From Gigaspora rosea (taxonomy: Eukaryota; Glomeromycota; Glomeromycetes; Diversisporales; Gigasporaceae): a stretch of 64,000 nt of DNA. Both the position numbers and the translations under genes were made by a program. Each line of letters begins with the position of its first letter. Position 1 is the first letter of the stretch. A model generated the notes under the pieces. It saw only the letters and a list, made by a program, of their open reading frames with translations. It was not told the DNA's origin and did not search any database. This document shows positions 1 through 11,689 of the stretch, one piece after another. Location of the stretch: positions 458,201 through 522,200 of the forward strand of contig QKWP01000055.1 in NCBI GenBank assembly GCA_003550325.1, written 5' to 3'.

Positions 1-131
1 TGTATGTATATATATTTTTTTTATCACACGTAAATTCACGTTAATTACCTGGCCAAATCCCGTGCCATTTGGACTAGTAAAGTGTTGCAAAACCCGAGCC
101 ATTAACGGTCCATTTTGTACGGGCATACGGT
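1..131. other. Intergenic, repeat-flanking sequence
   Basis: No gene seen. The sequence is AT-rich, then turns into a GC-richer stretch that continues on the far side of the 132-1922 element, so it is the left half of an older repeat. Its last 8 bases, CATACGGT, are the left target-site duplication of that element. Confidence 0.6.
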
Positions 132-462
132 TAGAGATGGGTAAAATGCGCATTTTATAATAAAATGCGCATAAATGCGCATTAATGCGCATGATATATA
201 AAATGCGCATGATACCGCATGATAAAAAAATTTTCTTAATTTTTATCTTTATTATTGAAAATATATCTAAATAATGATACTATCTATATATTGATTCTTA
301 ATCAGATTTTGCCTATATATATATATAAATTTTTACAAATTTGCTAATTGTAAACTTCATCGTTGCTATCTTATATAATTTGACACCTGACCCGTGGCTC
401 TGCCACGTGAGCTGTGTATAAAATTTTAGAATCTTAGTTAGAATCTGTAAATTCGCATTAGA

Positions 463-733
463 ACACGCAAACTTGATTTTTCGTTTTGCATTACCCGCCG
501 TCCCACTTTTTCAATTTTTTTCAATTTTTTTTTTTTTTTTTAGTTTCCAATTGTGCCAATTGTTCGATTTTTGAAACTTATTTTTTCCCGCTATTTTCAT
601 CCGATAGGTATTTTAATTTCCCGTAATTGTACGATAGGACTGACAGGAAACATATGAAGCCGGCCCAATTTTTTGATTCCTTGTCGTGCAAAATGAAAAT
701 TTAACCTCGTATAACCTTAAATGTGAACATCAT
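463..733. repeat. Dispersed inverted-end repeat, copy A
   Basis: This is a degenerate member of a family whose ends resemble GGCCACGCAAAGTTAATT and its complement. Other copies lie at about 42,455-42,692, 48,126-48,358 and 60,331-60,600. It sits wholly inside the hAT-like element, so it either inserted there or was captured by it. Confidence 0.5.
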
Positions 734-1439
734 TCTATTTGCAGAAAAAGAAGAAAAAATCCCCGAATTTTAAAATCCATAATGCAAAACGAAAAATCAA
801 CTTTGCATATAATATTTATAAATTTGCTGAGTTGGTTTGCATTGAATCGTCACAAAAAATTTTGCTACTGAACATACTATTCTATTAACTACAGTATATG
901 GTTAAGATTGAGTTAGTTTGCATTAAAATTATGTTATTATAAAGTTCTTCCACAGAATTCACACTCTATTTCAATATGGTTGAGCCAGTTTTTATTAGAA
1001 TTATTTTGATTTTTATCATGAGTTTTTATAAAAAAATTCTATTACAAAATTTGTTCGCTATACCAGTAGTTGCAATATATAGTGGGTTAGTTTGAATCAA
1101 TATAAGCTAACTATAAAAAGTTTTTACAAAGCTCATTACTCCAATAACAAATAGTATGCAGCTTAGTTTTATTGTTGAATGCCATTTTTAAAATAAGTGT
1201 TGCAAAGAGAATTTTAGCTCATTGATCACCTTTTGAACATAACCGTAATTTTATTGGTTGGTAGATCGACAAAAATTACGAGTCACTGAGAAAATTAGTT
1301 GATTATCAGATAATCTGGGCGGCAAAAATTCCGACCAAAAATTCTAGAAATCAATCATTAAATATTTGATTGAATGTAACTTTTTTGATATTCGCTAATG
1401 TATTCACTATTTTTTTATTAATCATATGTTTTATCTATA

Positions 1440-1500
1440 GCGGAGCATTTGTCGTGTTCTTGCACTTGTTCTTGCACTTGCACTTATTCTTGAACTTGAG
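1440..1500 (+). repeat. Short CTTGCACTTGTT-type tandem repeat
   Basis: Imperfect 6-12 bp repeats of the form CTTGCACTTGTT run for about 50 bp inside the hAT-like element. No coding role is visible. Confidence 0.5.
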
Positions 1501-2068
1501 ACCATTATACAAAACGGCTTCAAATTCGGGAATTTTTTAGCCCAAAATAGTTTGTAAATATTAGGCAATTAAACAACAAAAGTAAATTAGGAAAATTCAC
1601 GTTCACGATCTTGTGCTGTTTAAGGGCGTTAATAAGGGCATCAAAAAATGATATAATAATTACTCGAATGTATAATTACTCTCCATGATAATAGTCATAA
1701 TCATCTTACGTATTTCTGTTAGGTTTCCTACATTTAGGTCGCATTTTTCGAATACGACCAATCAAAAATGTTAAAGCGAACAGACCCAGAATTTATTTTA
1801 TATTTAATTTTTCTATATAAAATTTTGATGGGATAAAATGCGCATGATTCGGAAACATGCGCATTAATGCGCATTCATGCGCATGATTGAGGAATCATGC
1901 GCACGCATGAAACCCATCTCTACATACGGTCCACCACGGGCCAAAAATCCGTGCCAATCCAAGCCTCCTACGTACCAAATACGGGTTTAATCCATGCCAC
2001 CAAAACCCGTGCCTTTACTCAGCCAACCCGTACCTTTACGGTCCATTTTTCTTATAGGGTAGAGGTTT

Positions 2069-2094
2069 GGCCCGAATTAAGCTTAATTTAGGCC
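2069..2094. repeat. Near-perfect palindrome centred on AAGCTT
   Basis: GAATTAAGCTTAATT-type palindrome flanked by GGCC. It is closely related to the palindrome inside the 70-bp element at 14,347-14,416, so it is probably a decayed copy of that small element. Confidence 0.5.
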
Positions 2095-2139
2095 GAAATT
2101 TGAATTTCACCCTTGCGCGTTATTTAGAGGTAATACGGT

Positions 2140-2885
2140 AGTTTCAAAGAACTAACAGACTTAAAAACACCTTGATACCTATAAACCACAAAGAAAGTCA
2201 TATAAGACATACTTAGTGATGGGAAAATGTGCATTTTATGCAAATTAATGCGCATTAATGCGCATGAAATCGGTTGATATAATTTTTTAATTTATATTTT
2301 TCCTTAAGAAAAAATATTGAAAACTTGATCAAATTTTACATTATCTTTTTATGTTTCTTTTAGGAATTCTCTGAACACTTGCATTCCTATTCTTTAATTC
2401 CGCACGACATTACGCTCTTTGGTCTAAATTAAATATACTCAAATTTTTCTTATATAAAATTTAGGTGAGATAAAATGCACAGTATTTCGAAATATGATTG
2501 AGGAATCATGTGCAAGCGTGAAACCCATCTCTAGGGATAATAGCAAATTTTGACTTGACTTTAATAAAGTTGCAATACATGAAATGGTCAATATTTCAAA
2601 AATCTGCAACTAAACTTTCTTTGGTCAAATAAAATAGCTATACTTAATGGATTACAAAAATTGTAATAATACAGAAATCGTAAATTTTTAATATAATATA
2701 AATAATTATAAAATTTATAAATTATAAAAGATAATATCATATAATGCAAGTAGGAAGTATAATTTCGCATCTTTAACAGCTTAATCCAGGACACCCAACA
2801 ATAATCATTATTCTCTGCAGAGGTTAAAGTATTTAATAATTAATAAATTTGTCTTAACATTAAAATCAATAGTTGAAAATTAATA
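2140..2885 (+). repeat. Dispersed duplication, copy 1 (partner 28,800-29,485)
   Basis: About 700 bp that realigns with 28,800-29,485 in the same orientation. It includes a common stretch before the element, the same embedded hAT-like relic, and a common 330-bp stretch after it ending near a CTCTGCAGAGG palindrome. No gene is visible in either copy. Confidence 0.75.
2214..2533. mobile_element. Short hAT-like relic (320 bp) of the 132-1922 family
   Basis: Begins TAGTGATGGG and ends ACCCATCTCTA, with ATGCGCAT palindromes near the left end. Internal sequence matches the ends of the 1.79-kb element. Target-site duplications are no longer recognisable. The same relic occurs at the same position in the duplicate at about 28,890-29,150, so it was present before that duplication. 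Confidence 0.7.
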
Positions 2886-2894
2886 AGTATGTAT

Positions 2895-3211
2895 CGGGTT
2901 CGTATTATTTCACCGACAATCACTTCACAGACATAACATTTCACCGACAAATACTCACCGACAAGTTCATTTTACTGACAGTTTGTTTCACCGAAGCTCA
3001 TTTCACTGACAAGTTTTTTTGTGAAAGGCACACTAAATTTAGCACTAATTCTACCTAATTCTACCCTGACCCTAATGACAATGACCAGAATTACTTTGTC
3101 GGTGAAATGAGCTTCGGTGAAATAAACTGTCGGTAAAATGAACTTGTCGGTAAATAATTGTCAGTGAAATGTTATGTCGGTGAAGTGATTGTCGATTAAT
3201 TGATTGCCACC
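2895..3211. mobile_element. Foldback MITE, TCACCGACA family, copy 1
   Basis: 317-bp imperfect palindrome whose arms are built of degenerate TCACCGACA units (left arm) and their complement TGTCGGTGA (right arm). It is flanked by the 9-bp direct repeat AGTATGTAT (2886-2894 and 3212-3220). Long inverted arms with 9-bp duplications suggest a Mutator-like non-autonomous element. A second copy lies in the opposite orientation at 43,317-43,634. Confidence 0.8.
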
Positions 3212-3750
3212 AGTATGTATCTTCAAAATTTTGAGTTACCGCGGTTTTTACATATAAAATTTATAACCGGACCTGGTCACATCTCTAATTCATGCAGACC
3301 AATTCTAAATGCTTTTTTCAACTTTTAAGAAAATTGTAGAGAAGTGTTTTGTGATCAAAATAGAGTTAAAATAGTAAAATCGACCCAGTAGATCGCGAGA
3401 TATAAGTATTTTAGTTTCCACAACTATATATTTTGCGTAATAAAGTACCACAAGTGTTTGAAAAAACATAGTATTTTGCGCTATACTTAACTATATAATA
3501 CCTATCGTTTTGACTATTTACACTAATGCGTTAGAATAATATATTACATAATGAATAGAAAAATACCATGTTATAATTTCAAAAATTTTTTACAATGCTT
3601 ATTAAATAATTGATTCATCAAAAATTTCTTACAATGCCCATCAAATAATTGATTCATAATATTATTTAAATTTACATCAAGTTGTTGAATAAAATTGTAA
3701 GGTTTATAATATGAAGCACCATTAGTTTCAGGTTGTTGAATATTAGAGAA

Positions 3751-4140
3751 CTACAGGTGAATTCTTTGAAATTTTTTTTCTTTTAGGACGATATTTGTAA
3801 TTTGGAACAATTTTTCATGGACCGTTTTTGCAATTTTAGATATTTTAATATAAATATTTTTTCTGTCACTATCATTAATTAGATGTATGTTTTTCCATAA
3901 CTTGAAATTATAATGGTTTCCGTGCCATGATTTACTAGTGAAATGTGAAATTGCTTTTAAGTTGTTTTCGTTATTTAAGGTAGACCAATAAGCAGAAAAA
4001 TCTTTTCGGAAAATCACAAATCATTTTGTGCTCTTGGCGGAGTTTTTTTCCGGCTGATATGGGGTGTAATCAAACATTTTAAAGAAAGAAAAGTCTTGGA
4101 TTCAAGTTCATGAACTTCATCTGGTTTTAATAATTTATTA
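3751..4140 (-). pseudogene. Degenerate HMG-box gene relic
   Basis: Translation of the minus strand gives a PPRAQND motif, then VIFRKDFSAYW, and later KLWKNI and KISKIAKTVHEK, in the spacing of an HMG box (start of helix 1, then the LW..I and the I..IA....H of helix 3). Upstream, in another frame, lies LLKPDEVHELESKTF, the usual lead-in of this fungal MATA_HMG-like family. At least one frameshift separates the lead-in from the box near 4020, and helix 2 (ISHFTSKSW) is poorly conserved. I read it as a pseudogene. A second, similar relic lies at 6643-7200. The alternative is a highly divergent short gene. Confidence 0.5.
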
Positions 4141-5400
4141 AGCATATTTTAAATTTTGCACAAGACGACAACATTATAAAAACGCACCTAAAGCTTTTGA
4201 AATTCTGTAATATATATAGTTGCAAACATTCTAATGATGGAAATTACAATACGAAAAATAGGTGATTCTTTAATTGTCGAATTTATAATTTATTAAAGAT
4301 GGAATTTTTTTCAAAGGATCATGGGGTGACATTGAATTTTTAATTTTTCACTTAATTCACTGATCCGCATGGAAAAAAGATTTTGATTAGGTAAATATAA
4401 TAAGATTAAAGTTACATTTTTTAGCATTTCATCTGAAAATCAAAGTTCAGATGATAGTTTTAAAATACTTTAATGAGACCTTGAAGATAATATTATCTTT
4501 AAGATCCCTATAATAATACTGGATTAACGTAAATTATTGATGAACCTTTTTACACTTTCCAATAAAAATAAGTTCTTGGTTTAGAAAAATTCTCAGAGAT
4601 AAATTTTATTATCTGAATAAAAAGGATTAAATATTTACATTTTGTCACTAAGGGGATGTCGCATGGTAGGTATCTTAAAGATAATGCAAATATTATCTAC
4701 AATACTGTACTGGTTTAACGTAAATTATTGATGTCCTCGGTCTATTTTATTTCTAACCAAAAAAAGATGCAAATAATAAAAAAATTTGAAGAATTTACAT
4801 TTGATTAGTAATTGCATTTTACAATGGGAATGATGTTTTCGGTAATTGCTATTATTTAACCAAAAATTATTAAAGGAAAGGACGAATATTAATTTAATCG
4901 CAATTGTGGTAAGAATTAAGTAATTGTTTAAACAATGATTTCAAGAATCGAGATAAACATATTTATTTTAAATTTCATTTGTGCAAGTTTTAATTTTGAA
5001 ATTCATACTCTACTGTATTTAGTTGGTTAAATTTCGTTATTTGAATACAGAAGTGAACTGAATATTGAACAAGATAATAGAAATAATCCACCGTTGAATA
5101 TCGATAGATTTAAAGTAACTCTTTATATTCTTTATTTTTTACGGTTCGCATCACTAATTTGAACATTTATGCTCAATTTTGAAGCTTTAAATTATACCAT
5201 ATATATGGCGTCATAATTTATATTGAACCAACGAATGTAATGTATGAAGTAATTTTTCATATTCAAGTTGGCTAAATAATAACCCTTGCAGTTAGTACAA
5301 ATTTACAACAGCTTTATATTTCAATTAATGAAGTTTAACGTTGTAAATTTTTAGAGGTTCTTGAAATTCTTCTAATATCAGATACTCTATAAGTTAGCAC
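4141..5400. other. Gene-free AT-rich stretch with internal duplications
   Basis: No coding region recognised. Two segments (about 4485-4540 and 4680-4735) share a GGNTTAACGTAAATTATTG block. The 4251-4345 segment is repeated in diverged form at 5548-5635. A diverged relative of the 5401-5530 foldback element lies at about 5045-5165. Confidence 0.5.
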
Positions 5401-5530
5401 TAGAGATGTGAACTGAATATTGAACAGATAATATAAATAATCTACGGTTACTTTAAATCTATGGATATTCATCGGTTTAAAATAACCCGTGATTATTTAT
5501 ATTATCTGTTCAATATACAGTTCATCTATA
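5401..5530. mobile_element. 130-bp hAT-like foldback MITE
   Basis: Ends TAGAGATGTGAACTG and CAGTTCATCTATA form an inverted repeat that continues inward (TTGAACAGATAATATAAATA and its complement). Flanking 8-bp direct repeats GTTAGCAC (5393-5400) and GTCAGCAC (5531-5538) differ at one base. TIR and duplication length fit hAT. Confidence 0.75.
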
Positions 5531-5727
5531 GTCAGCACAAATAGTACAATACGAAAAATAGGTGATCCTTAATTGCGCATTTATAATTTGAAAAATATTT
5601 TTTTTAAAGGATCATTTGGGAGATGGTGAATTTTTAAGTTCTTGATGCAACTGACTTGAAAATTCATTAAGTGAAAAAAATATTTTCAAAATCAATTCAG
5701 ATTTTATACAGTTCTAGCACACAAATA

Positions 5728-6022
5728 ATGAATTCGACTCCAAAGAAATATAAATGCAACATTTACCAAAAAAGTTTCACACGCCAAGTTCTTTACAAAC
5801 TCATACTTATAGTCATACTGAAGAGAAACGTAAGTAAAATAAAAAAAAAATGAAATGAAATTCGTAAAATACAATATTGTTAGTTGAGATCTCACGTAAG
5901 TACTGTATAGTACATTCTAATCTCTTTTAAATTTCTTAAACAGCATTCAAATGTCCAGTTGAAGGTTGTGGTCGACACTTTTCAGTTGTCAGTAATCTTC
6001 GTTGTCACCAGAAATTCACTTA
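5728..6022 (+). pseudogene. Broken two-finger C2H2 zinc-finger gene
   Basis: Exon 1 (from ATG at about 5728) encodes YKCNIYQKSFTR. A shift to the next frame then gives PSSLQTHTYSHTEEK, the rest of a classic C2H2 finger and its linker. A GTAAGT donor at 5830 and a CAG acceptor ending at 5943 bound a 114-nt intron. Exon 2 encodes a second finger beginning FKCPVEGCGRHFS, with SNLRCHQKF following. The second Cys of finger 1 is Tyr, one frameshift lies inside finger 1, and the last His of finger 2 is lost through a one-base deletion before the stop. The retained splice signals show it was once a spliced gene, probably a DNA-binding regulator. It is a host gene relic, not part of a visible transposon. 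Confidence 0.65.
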
Positions 6023-6642
6023 AAATGATCTATTTAGATCATTAATTTTCTTGAAAGGTCAATCTAAGAGAACATCGTACAAGTTTCTATTTTCCAACCA
6101 ACGTAAATTTAAATTACATAAGCTTTGAAAGTAATGATATAAAGTTTTGAAATTATTATTAATGTAGTTTTGTAAATAATAAAAATTTGATTCAAAGATA
6201 AAATCAACATTTAATAACGAATCAATTCAAGAAATAGAAGAACAATGAAATCCCTATAAATGCACGCATAAGAAAAAGTGCATTTATAGAGTTGTAGAGT
6301 GAATTTTATTTCCGACACTCTATGCCATCATTCGTGAGATCTGACCTGCATTATCACAAAACGACAGTAAATTAACTTTTATTTCGAGAATTTTGTGTAA
6401 AAAATTTGGTTGAATCAATGAAATGAAATTTAATCAAGTATCCCTGCTAATTTAATAAATTATAATTTTTAACAAAAAATTCAACTGTTTTACCTGATTT
6501 TATTATGAATTAATGTTAACGAAATATACTAAATTTTGGTATTTAATGATTATCAGGTAGAATATAGGTTTACATTCTACCTGATAATGAAAGATATATA
6601 ATCAAAAAAAGAATTATGAATCACTCTAAACTCAATATCTGG

Positions 6643-7200
6643 TCAATAAGTACTATTTATATGGGTAATAGTAACTACCGGATATATAGTTGTAAGGTGT
6701 GTAAGTTGTGTAAGGTGTATAATTAGGCACATAAGAATAATTAGATTCATAGGGTACATAATAATAATAATAATAAGGTAAATAAGAATAATTTGGTACA
6801 TAAGAATAATTATAATAATAATTAGGTACATAAGAATAATTATAATAATAATTAGGCACATAAGGATAATTAGATGCACAACTTTGTACATTTTGAGGTG
6901 GATTTAATCTCATTGAACAATTGAAGTTTAGTTGATGTTTGTAATTTGGAAACCTTTTTTGCAATTTCTGACACTTTATTATATATCGATTTTATTTCAT
7001 GAACCTCAACATTTTTCCATAACTTGAAAATATGAAGTGTACCTTGCCACAGCTTAATGGTGGTAATAAAAATTTTTCCATATCGATGTTTTTCGATTCC
7101 ATGCAGTAAAATCCTTTTGAAAAATCATAAAACTATCAGGATTGGACTTTTTCCAGCCGAAAAGGGAGCAATTAATTTTATTAAAGGAAGAAAGGTCTTG
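6643..7200 (-). pseudogene. HMG-box relic with Tyr/Pro-rich repeat tail
   Basis: Minus-strand translation upstream gives KEINALESKTFLPL, then IKLWQGTLHIFKLWKNV and NKVSEIAKKV, matching the 3751-4140 relic. After a frameshift it continues as FPNYKHQ, common after this family's HMG box. The C-terminal part (6653-6900) is low complexity, built from 30-bp tandem repeats encoding units such as YPYVPNYYYN. Stops and frame changes upstream (about 7060-7140) indicate a pseudogene. The intact ancestor was probably a nuclear HMG-box protein with a disordered tail. Confidence 0.5.
6755..6870. repeat. 30-bp tandem repeat, about 3-4 copies
   Basis: Repeats of ATAAGAATAATTATAATAAT followed by AATTAGGTAC. 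On the minus strand they encode the Tyr/Asn/Pro-rich tail of the HMG-box relic. Confidence 0.8.
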
Positions 7201-7696
7201 GATTCAAGTGCGTTAATTTCTTTAATAGTAAAAAACCTATAAATAACATTTTCGATATTTTTTTTTTTTGAACCGCCATTATTAGTTGAATGTAATTGAA
7301 ATTTTGAAAGCTTTTATATCAATTAACTTACGTTATAATATGAAAACTAAGGTATAGTTGTTTGTCGTATTTATTTTTAACGTTTGCAAGAAACATGAAA
7401 TGTATTTTTTTTTTGTGATGTGATTAGCTCCCTTTAGAAATATTCTTAGAGATCAAATTTTATTGTTTAAGCAAAAAAGCTAATATGATTTTCGCTATTG
7501 ATATCAGTATACGCAGTGTTGGCAATTTTACCGGTCAAACATATTTAAAATTGCCAACGAGTATACGTACGTAAACTCAATTAATTACATCATTCAACCA
7601 AAAATAAATTAAGATTTACAGAGTATGGTTTAAAAAAATGGTTCATTGAAAGAATGTGTTTCGATATACATCAAAAATTATTGTTCTATAAATTAG

Positions 7697-7717
7697 GTAC
7701 GTACGTACGTACGTACA
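7697..7717. repeat. TACG tetranucleotide microsatellite
   Basis: About five consecutive TACG units. Shorter runs of the same motif occur near 23,275, 29,488, 38,738 and 59,176. Confidence 0.85.
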
Positions 7718-8876
7718 GATTCATCAATGAAACTGCAAAACTTATTTCCAATATTAAAATACGTTAAATATATTCTACCAAGCCATCTTACTGAATATAT
7801 ACAAATGGCCTTACTTTGAATTTGTAAATAAGATCCGAAAATCAAAATACTAAATCCTTTAAAATCTAACTGTTTCTCAATATTTTTACCAACACACGAA
7901 ACATTTATTTTATATTCTCTGAACACCTCCTCTCTCCTAACTGCTTTCACTGTAACCTTCCTGATTCTACTCTATACCGTTAGAAGAAATAGAATCCCTA
8001 ACAAATAATAAAACTCGACGTACGAAAGAGGTCAAAGTTGAAATGAGCTCTTCGAGAAGAGTCGAAGCGAAGTGAGTTCTGCTTCTAAAAAATTTTAGAG
8101 TTCAATAATATCTATTATGTACATGTTTAAAATATCAAACATCCAATAGACGTTTCGATACAATAGATGTTCTTAAGACAAACTTATTGACCAGGAATAT
8201 CACTTGATGATCAATTATTGGTTTAATTCACCTCTAGGCCCGGAGCGAAGCGGAGGACTTATATGTTCGCGTTAGTCTGTCTGCCCACCCAAGTGATAGA
8301 GGTCTGTAACCCAGGCTCGTGCGCCGACTCAACAATTAACAAATCACCAGGATAACAAAGACAATATATATACTGTTAGAAGAATAGAATAGAATCTCTA
8401 ACAAGTAATATAACTCGACGTATGAAAGTGATCAAAGATAAAATGAAAATGTTGTAGAAGAATTTGACTCATAGGTTAAAATAACTGAGTTAAATCTTGA
8501 TTTGAATTATACATTTTTGAAGTAGCCTGTTAATTTCTTTTATGTTAAAGTGGGTTGGTTCTGTGGGTTCAGAAAGCCTAATACGAAATTAGGTGGATGT
8601 ATTATTAAGGAAAAGAGGTTATTTGAAGACCTAGAAATCTTTGACATCCACGTGGTCAATTGATAGTTGAATGTATGGGAACAAACAATTGGAATTGTAG
8701 TATATTGACAGTTGTTCTTCTCTTTGAGAAGTGAATTTGACCGCTTTGGTCTGGAGGACAAAACTGATGATTCGTAGATTTCTTTTTATATCAAATGAGA
8801 AGTCGGCAATTTCAGAATCCTCAGAAATTTGGCGTCTTCTATGAACTCGTTTAATTCTGGTCTGATACGTATTCCA

Positions 8877-8985
8877 GAAACAACCGCTGCATGATATCTG
8901 ACTCTGATTTTTTTATCAATATTTTTATACCGAAACAACCGCTGCATGATATCTGCTACTCTGGTTTTTTATTAATATTTTTATC
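8877..8985 (+). repeat. Two tandem 52-bp units
   Basis: Direct duplication of a unit containing AACAACCGCTGCATGATATC followed by TCTG and a T-rich part. The second copy differs by a few bases. Confidence 0.75.
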
Positions 8986-11689
8986 AATAAAATCTAATAC
9001 ATGTTTAAAATATCAAACATCCAATAGATGTTTCGATACAAAAGATTTTTCAAGAGGCAATTTTTTTTTGAACTTAGTATGAGTAGATATTGATAGAGTT
9101 TCGGCAGAAAAGGAATCGTTTATGGCTAGTTACTTGAATGAAAACAAGATATAATTTGTTTTTCTTGTGATTTTGTGTTCATGGGATTTTGTAACAAAAA
9201 TTGGATTATTTCAAAAATTTTATTTAAGGAATCGCTTTAGGAAATGTTTTCTCCTTTATCTAGATTAAGAATATAACTTTTTTTTTTCTAATAAATGATA
9301 TGTATCACTTCGGGATAACCGAGGATTTTAAATTTCCGATAGCTAAAGGGAATTACAATTTATCCTTGTCGATCTATAAAGTTTAATTGATATTCTATGA
9401 ATTGGATTGTACGTACCAATTAGAAAATGTTTTTTTTTGTGACAAAGTTAGCTAGTGTTAATTTAAAATAAGAATCATTGTGCAGCAAAAATAGCCAGTA
9501 AAATAACAAAATTATCAAATTAGCATCGGTTTTTGCATCTTAGTACAAAAACAATGTAGCTAGCGTTATTTTAGATACTACGAATCAGGCACTCTGACAC
9601 TGCATTAACCATACGACGATGAAGAGCTAACTCTAAATATGTACCTAAAATTACATATATACGTATATATATATATTTGGGCGTCAAAAGTAGAAATCAA
9701 AAAATTTATCAGGTGTAAAATTTAAAGCTCGATCTTTTTTACTTAATAATGGTTAAAAGCTTCTGACGCTATATAATCTAAAAATAGGTTTTCCGGATTC
9801 CTCCATATATATTATTATATATCGATATCTGCAAAAATTAAACCTAATAATTTACGCTGTCTCAAATGACTGACCTAAGTAATAAATCAGCCATATATTT
9901 ATGAACTACTGTAAAAAAAAAAAAACTAATAGTTACTCGTTTCTGAAAGAGTAATAAAACGTAATGGAGTTTACTTCTATCGTTGAGACAATTTATATTC
10001 TCAGAATTATATTCTACCCATTATTTTTTCAGTTCTAATTACAAGTTATGCGCGTAATTATCCAAGGCAAAGCTCAATTATAATCTTAATTTGTTTGATT
10101 TTTCTGGAAATAAGTATTGTAATCTTCTGGATCTTTCTATCTATCGAATATACTTTTCTACAACTTTTATTAGAAGCTAAAGAAAGTTTAATAAAAAAAA
10201 AAAACTTTACATTTTTTTCTCACTGCTTTCCTTTTTATTTGCCTTTTCTATTGAAAAAATATCTAATTAATGTAACTAATTGTAATATTATTACAGTAAT
10301 TATCATTCCAATTTCAATAAAATGCAATGCACTTATGAATTTCTAATGGTTTGCTGGTGAAAGAAAAAAATGGAATCATCATGAAAACGATAAATATTTT
10401 CAAAATGATATTATTCTATTTAAATTATTCATCAGTTTAATTTTATAAGGCTTGAAAATTAACAATAAGATAAAGTAAAAAATTTCAGTAGTAAGCAGAC
10501 CTATAATTTGCATCATACCATTTTGCTGTGCTGTCTCCGTAATGATAGCTCGAATGAAATCATAAGATGTCTTAAATACAAAAAAACCAAATACGACTAT
10601 GTTTTATATCCAGATAATCTGGATCATCATGATACTGACTATAGAGAGATTCGTAAACAAAAGTATGAGCTGGTGTTTTAAAGATCTTTGAAAAGATCGT
10701 TCAATATTTTAAAGTCACAATAGAGCATGATTCCAACGGAAAATAATGCAATACAAAGTACAGCAAGTAAAATAAGTAATCAGCAGTCTTTGTAATTGTA
10801 CATTTGATAGGTAGCAAGAAGTGTTAGAGGATAGTAATAAAGTATTAACTAATATGTAAATTATAGAAAAATTCTAGTTATACGTATTCGATCCATCTTA
10901 AAATACGTTGTAATACAGTACATGATACTTAAAGACCAAGTTAATAAAGATTTAATATTAATTTAGGATCAAAATGCACTATAAATTACCTGTTAATTCA
11001 TTCAAACCTATTAATTTCTTTACTTCGAGAAGAAAAGTTATAGTATCATTCGTTATGTATATATCGAAATTTGTGAACTCCAATGATCCACCACATTTCT
11101 TTATATCGAATGTAGTGACTTTAATTGTTTAATTACTTTGGGTTGTGTTTGTTAAAAAATACATCATGTTAAAATGACAGGTAAATATTTTATTCTTGTA
11201 GTATTTTTTTAAAAAAAAATAATTAATTGAATTATTTGACAATTCTCATATTACTTTGTTAGAAAGTTCATTGTGTCAAGCGACAGGTCAATATTTAATC
11301 TAAAAAATAATAGGTCCGTAATGAAAATTTAATTAAACAATTATAATTTAAATTGAGTAAAAATTGAATTGTTTGTTTTATATTTTGTAGGAGGATATTA
11401 AATATTGATTTTATGAATTCAATTTAATTTGTTAAGAATTCATTTTTATTTTTGCATTAATTCTCACTAACAATATATTTAAGAGAAAAACTAGCAAAGA
11501 ATATTCATTTTAAAATAATTTTTTCGAAAAAATGCGATCGTATATTGTTAAACTTTTTATTGTTGCAATTTTTTTTGTTATATTATTGCTGCATATTATA
11601 TTTCAATTTGAATGTTGTCCAAAATCTCGATTATAAGATACAGGTTTTCATATAATATTTCCCACATAATTATGTTAAATGAATAGATA

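Larger units (their letters stand above)
132..1922. mobile_element. Non-autonomous hAT-like DNA transposon, 1.79 kb
   Basis: The element is bounded by the inverted repeat TAGAGATGGGT on the left and ACCCATCTCTA on the right. It is flanked by identical 8-bp direct repeats CATACGGT (124-131 and 1923-1930). An 8-bp duplication with a YAGRGATGGG-like end is characteristic of the hAT superfamily. Both subterminal regions carry clustered copies of the palindrome ATGCGCAT (about 145-225 and 1838-1905), which could be transposase-binding sites. The interior has no transposase-like reading frame, so it must have been mobilised in trans. A copy of another dispersed repeat lies inside at about 463-733. 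The perfect duplication suggests insertion was not very ancient. Confidence 0.85.

Noticed and set aside
145-225. Regularly spaced ATGCGCAT palindromes as an operator array
   Set aside because: They occur at both ends of a transposon with matching TIRs, so a transposition role is more likely than gene regulation.
2895-3211. Possible CRISPR-like repeat array (TCACCGACA units)
   Set aside because: Units are short, degenerate and arranged as an inverted pair with target duplications. This is a eukaryotic foldback transposon.
8540-8761. 73-codon open frame on the minus strand
   Set aside because: No homology style, no splice context and lies in duplicated non-coding DNA.
10555-10730. Coding-like piece (KCLKYKKTKYDYVLYPDNLD) on the plus strand
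   Set aside because: Short, no family recognised, frame not supported on either side. It may be a gene relic but is not callable.
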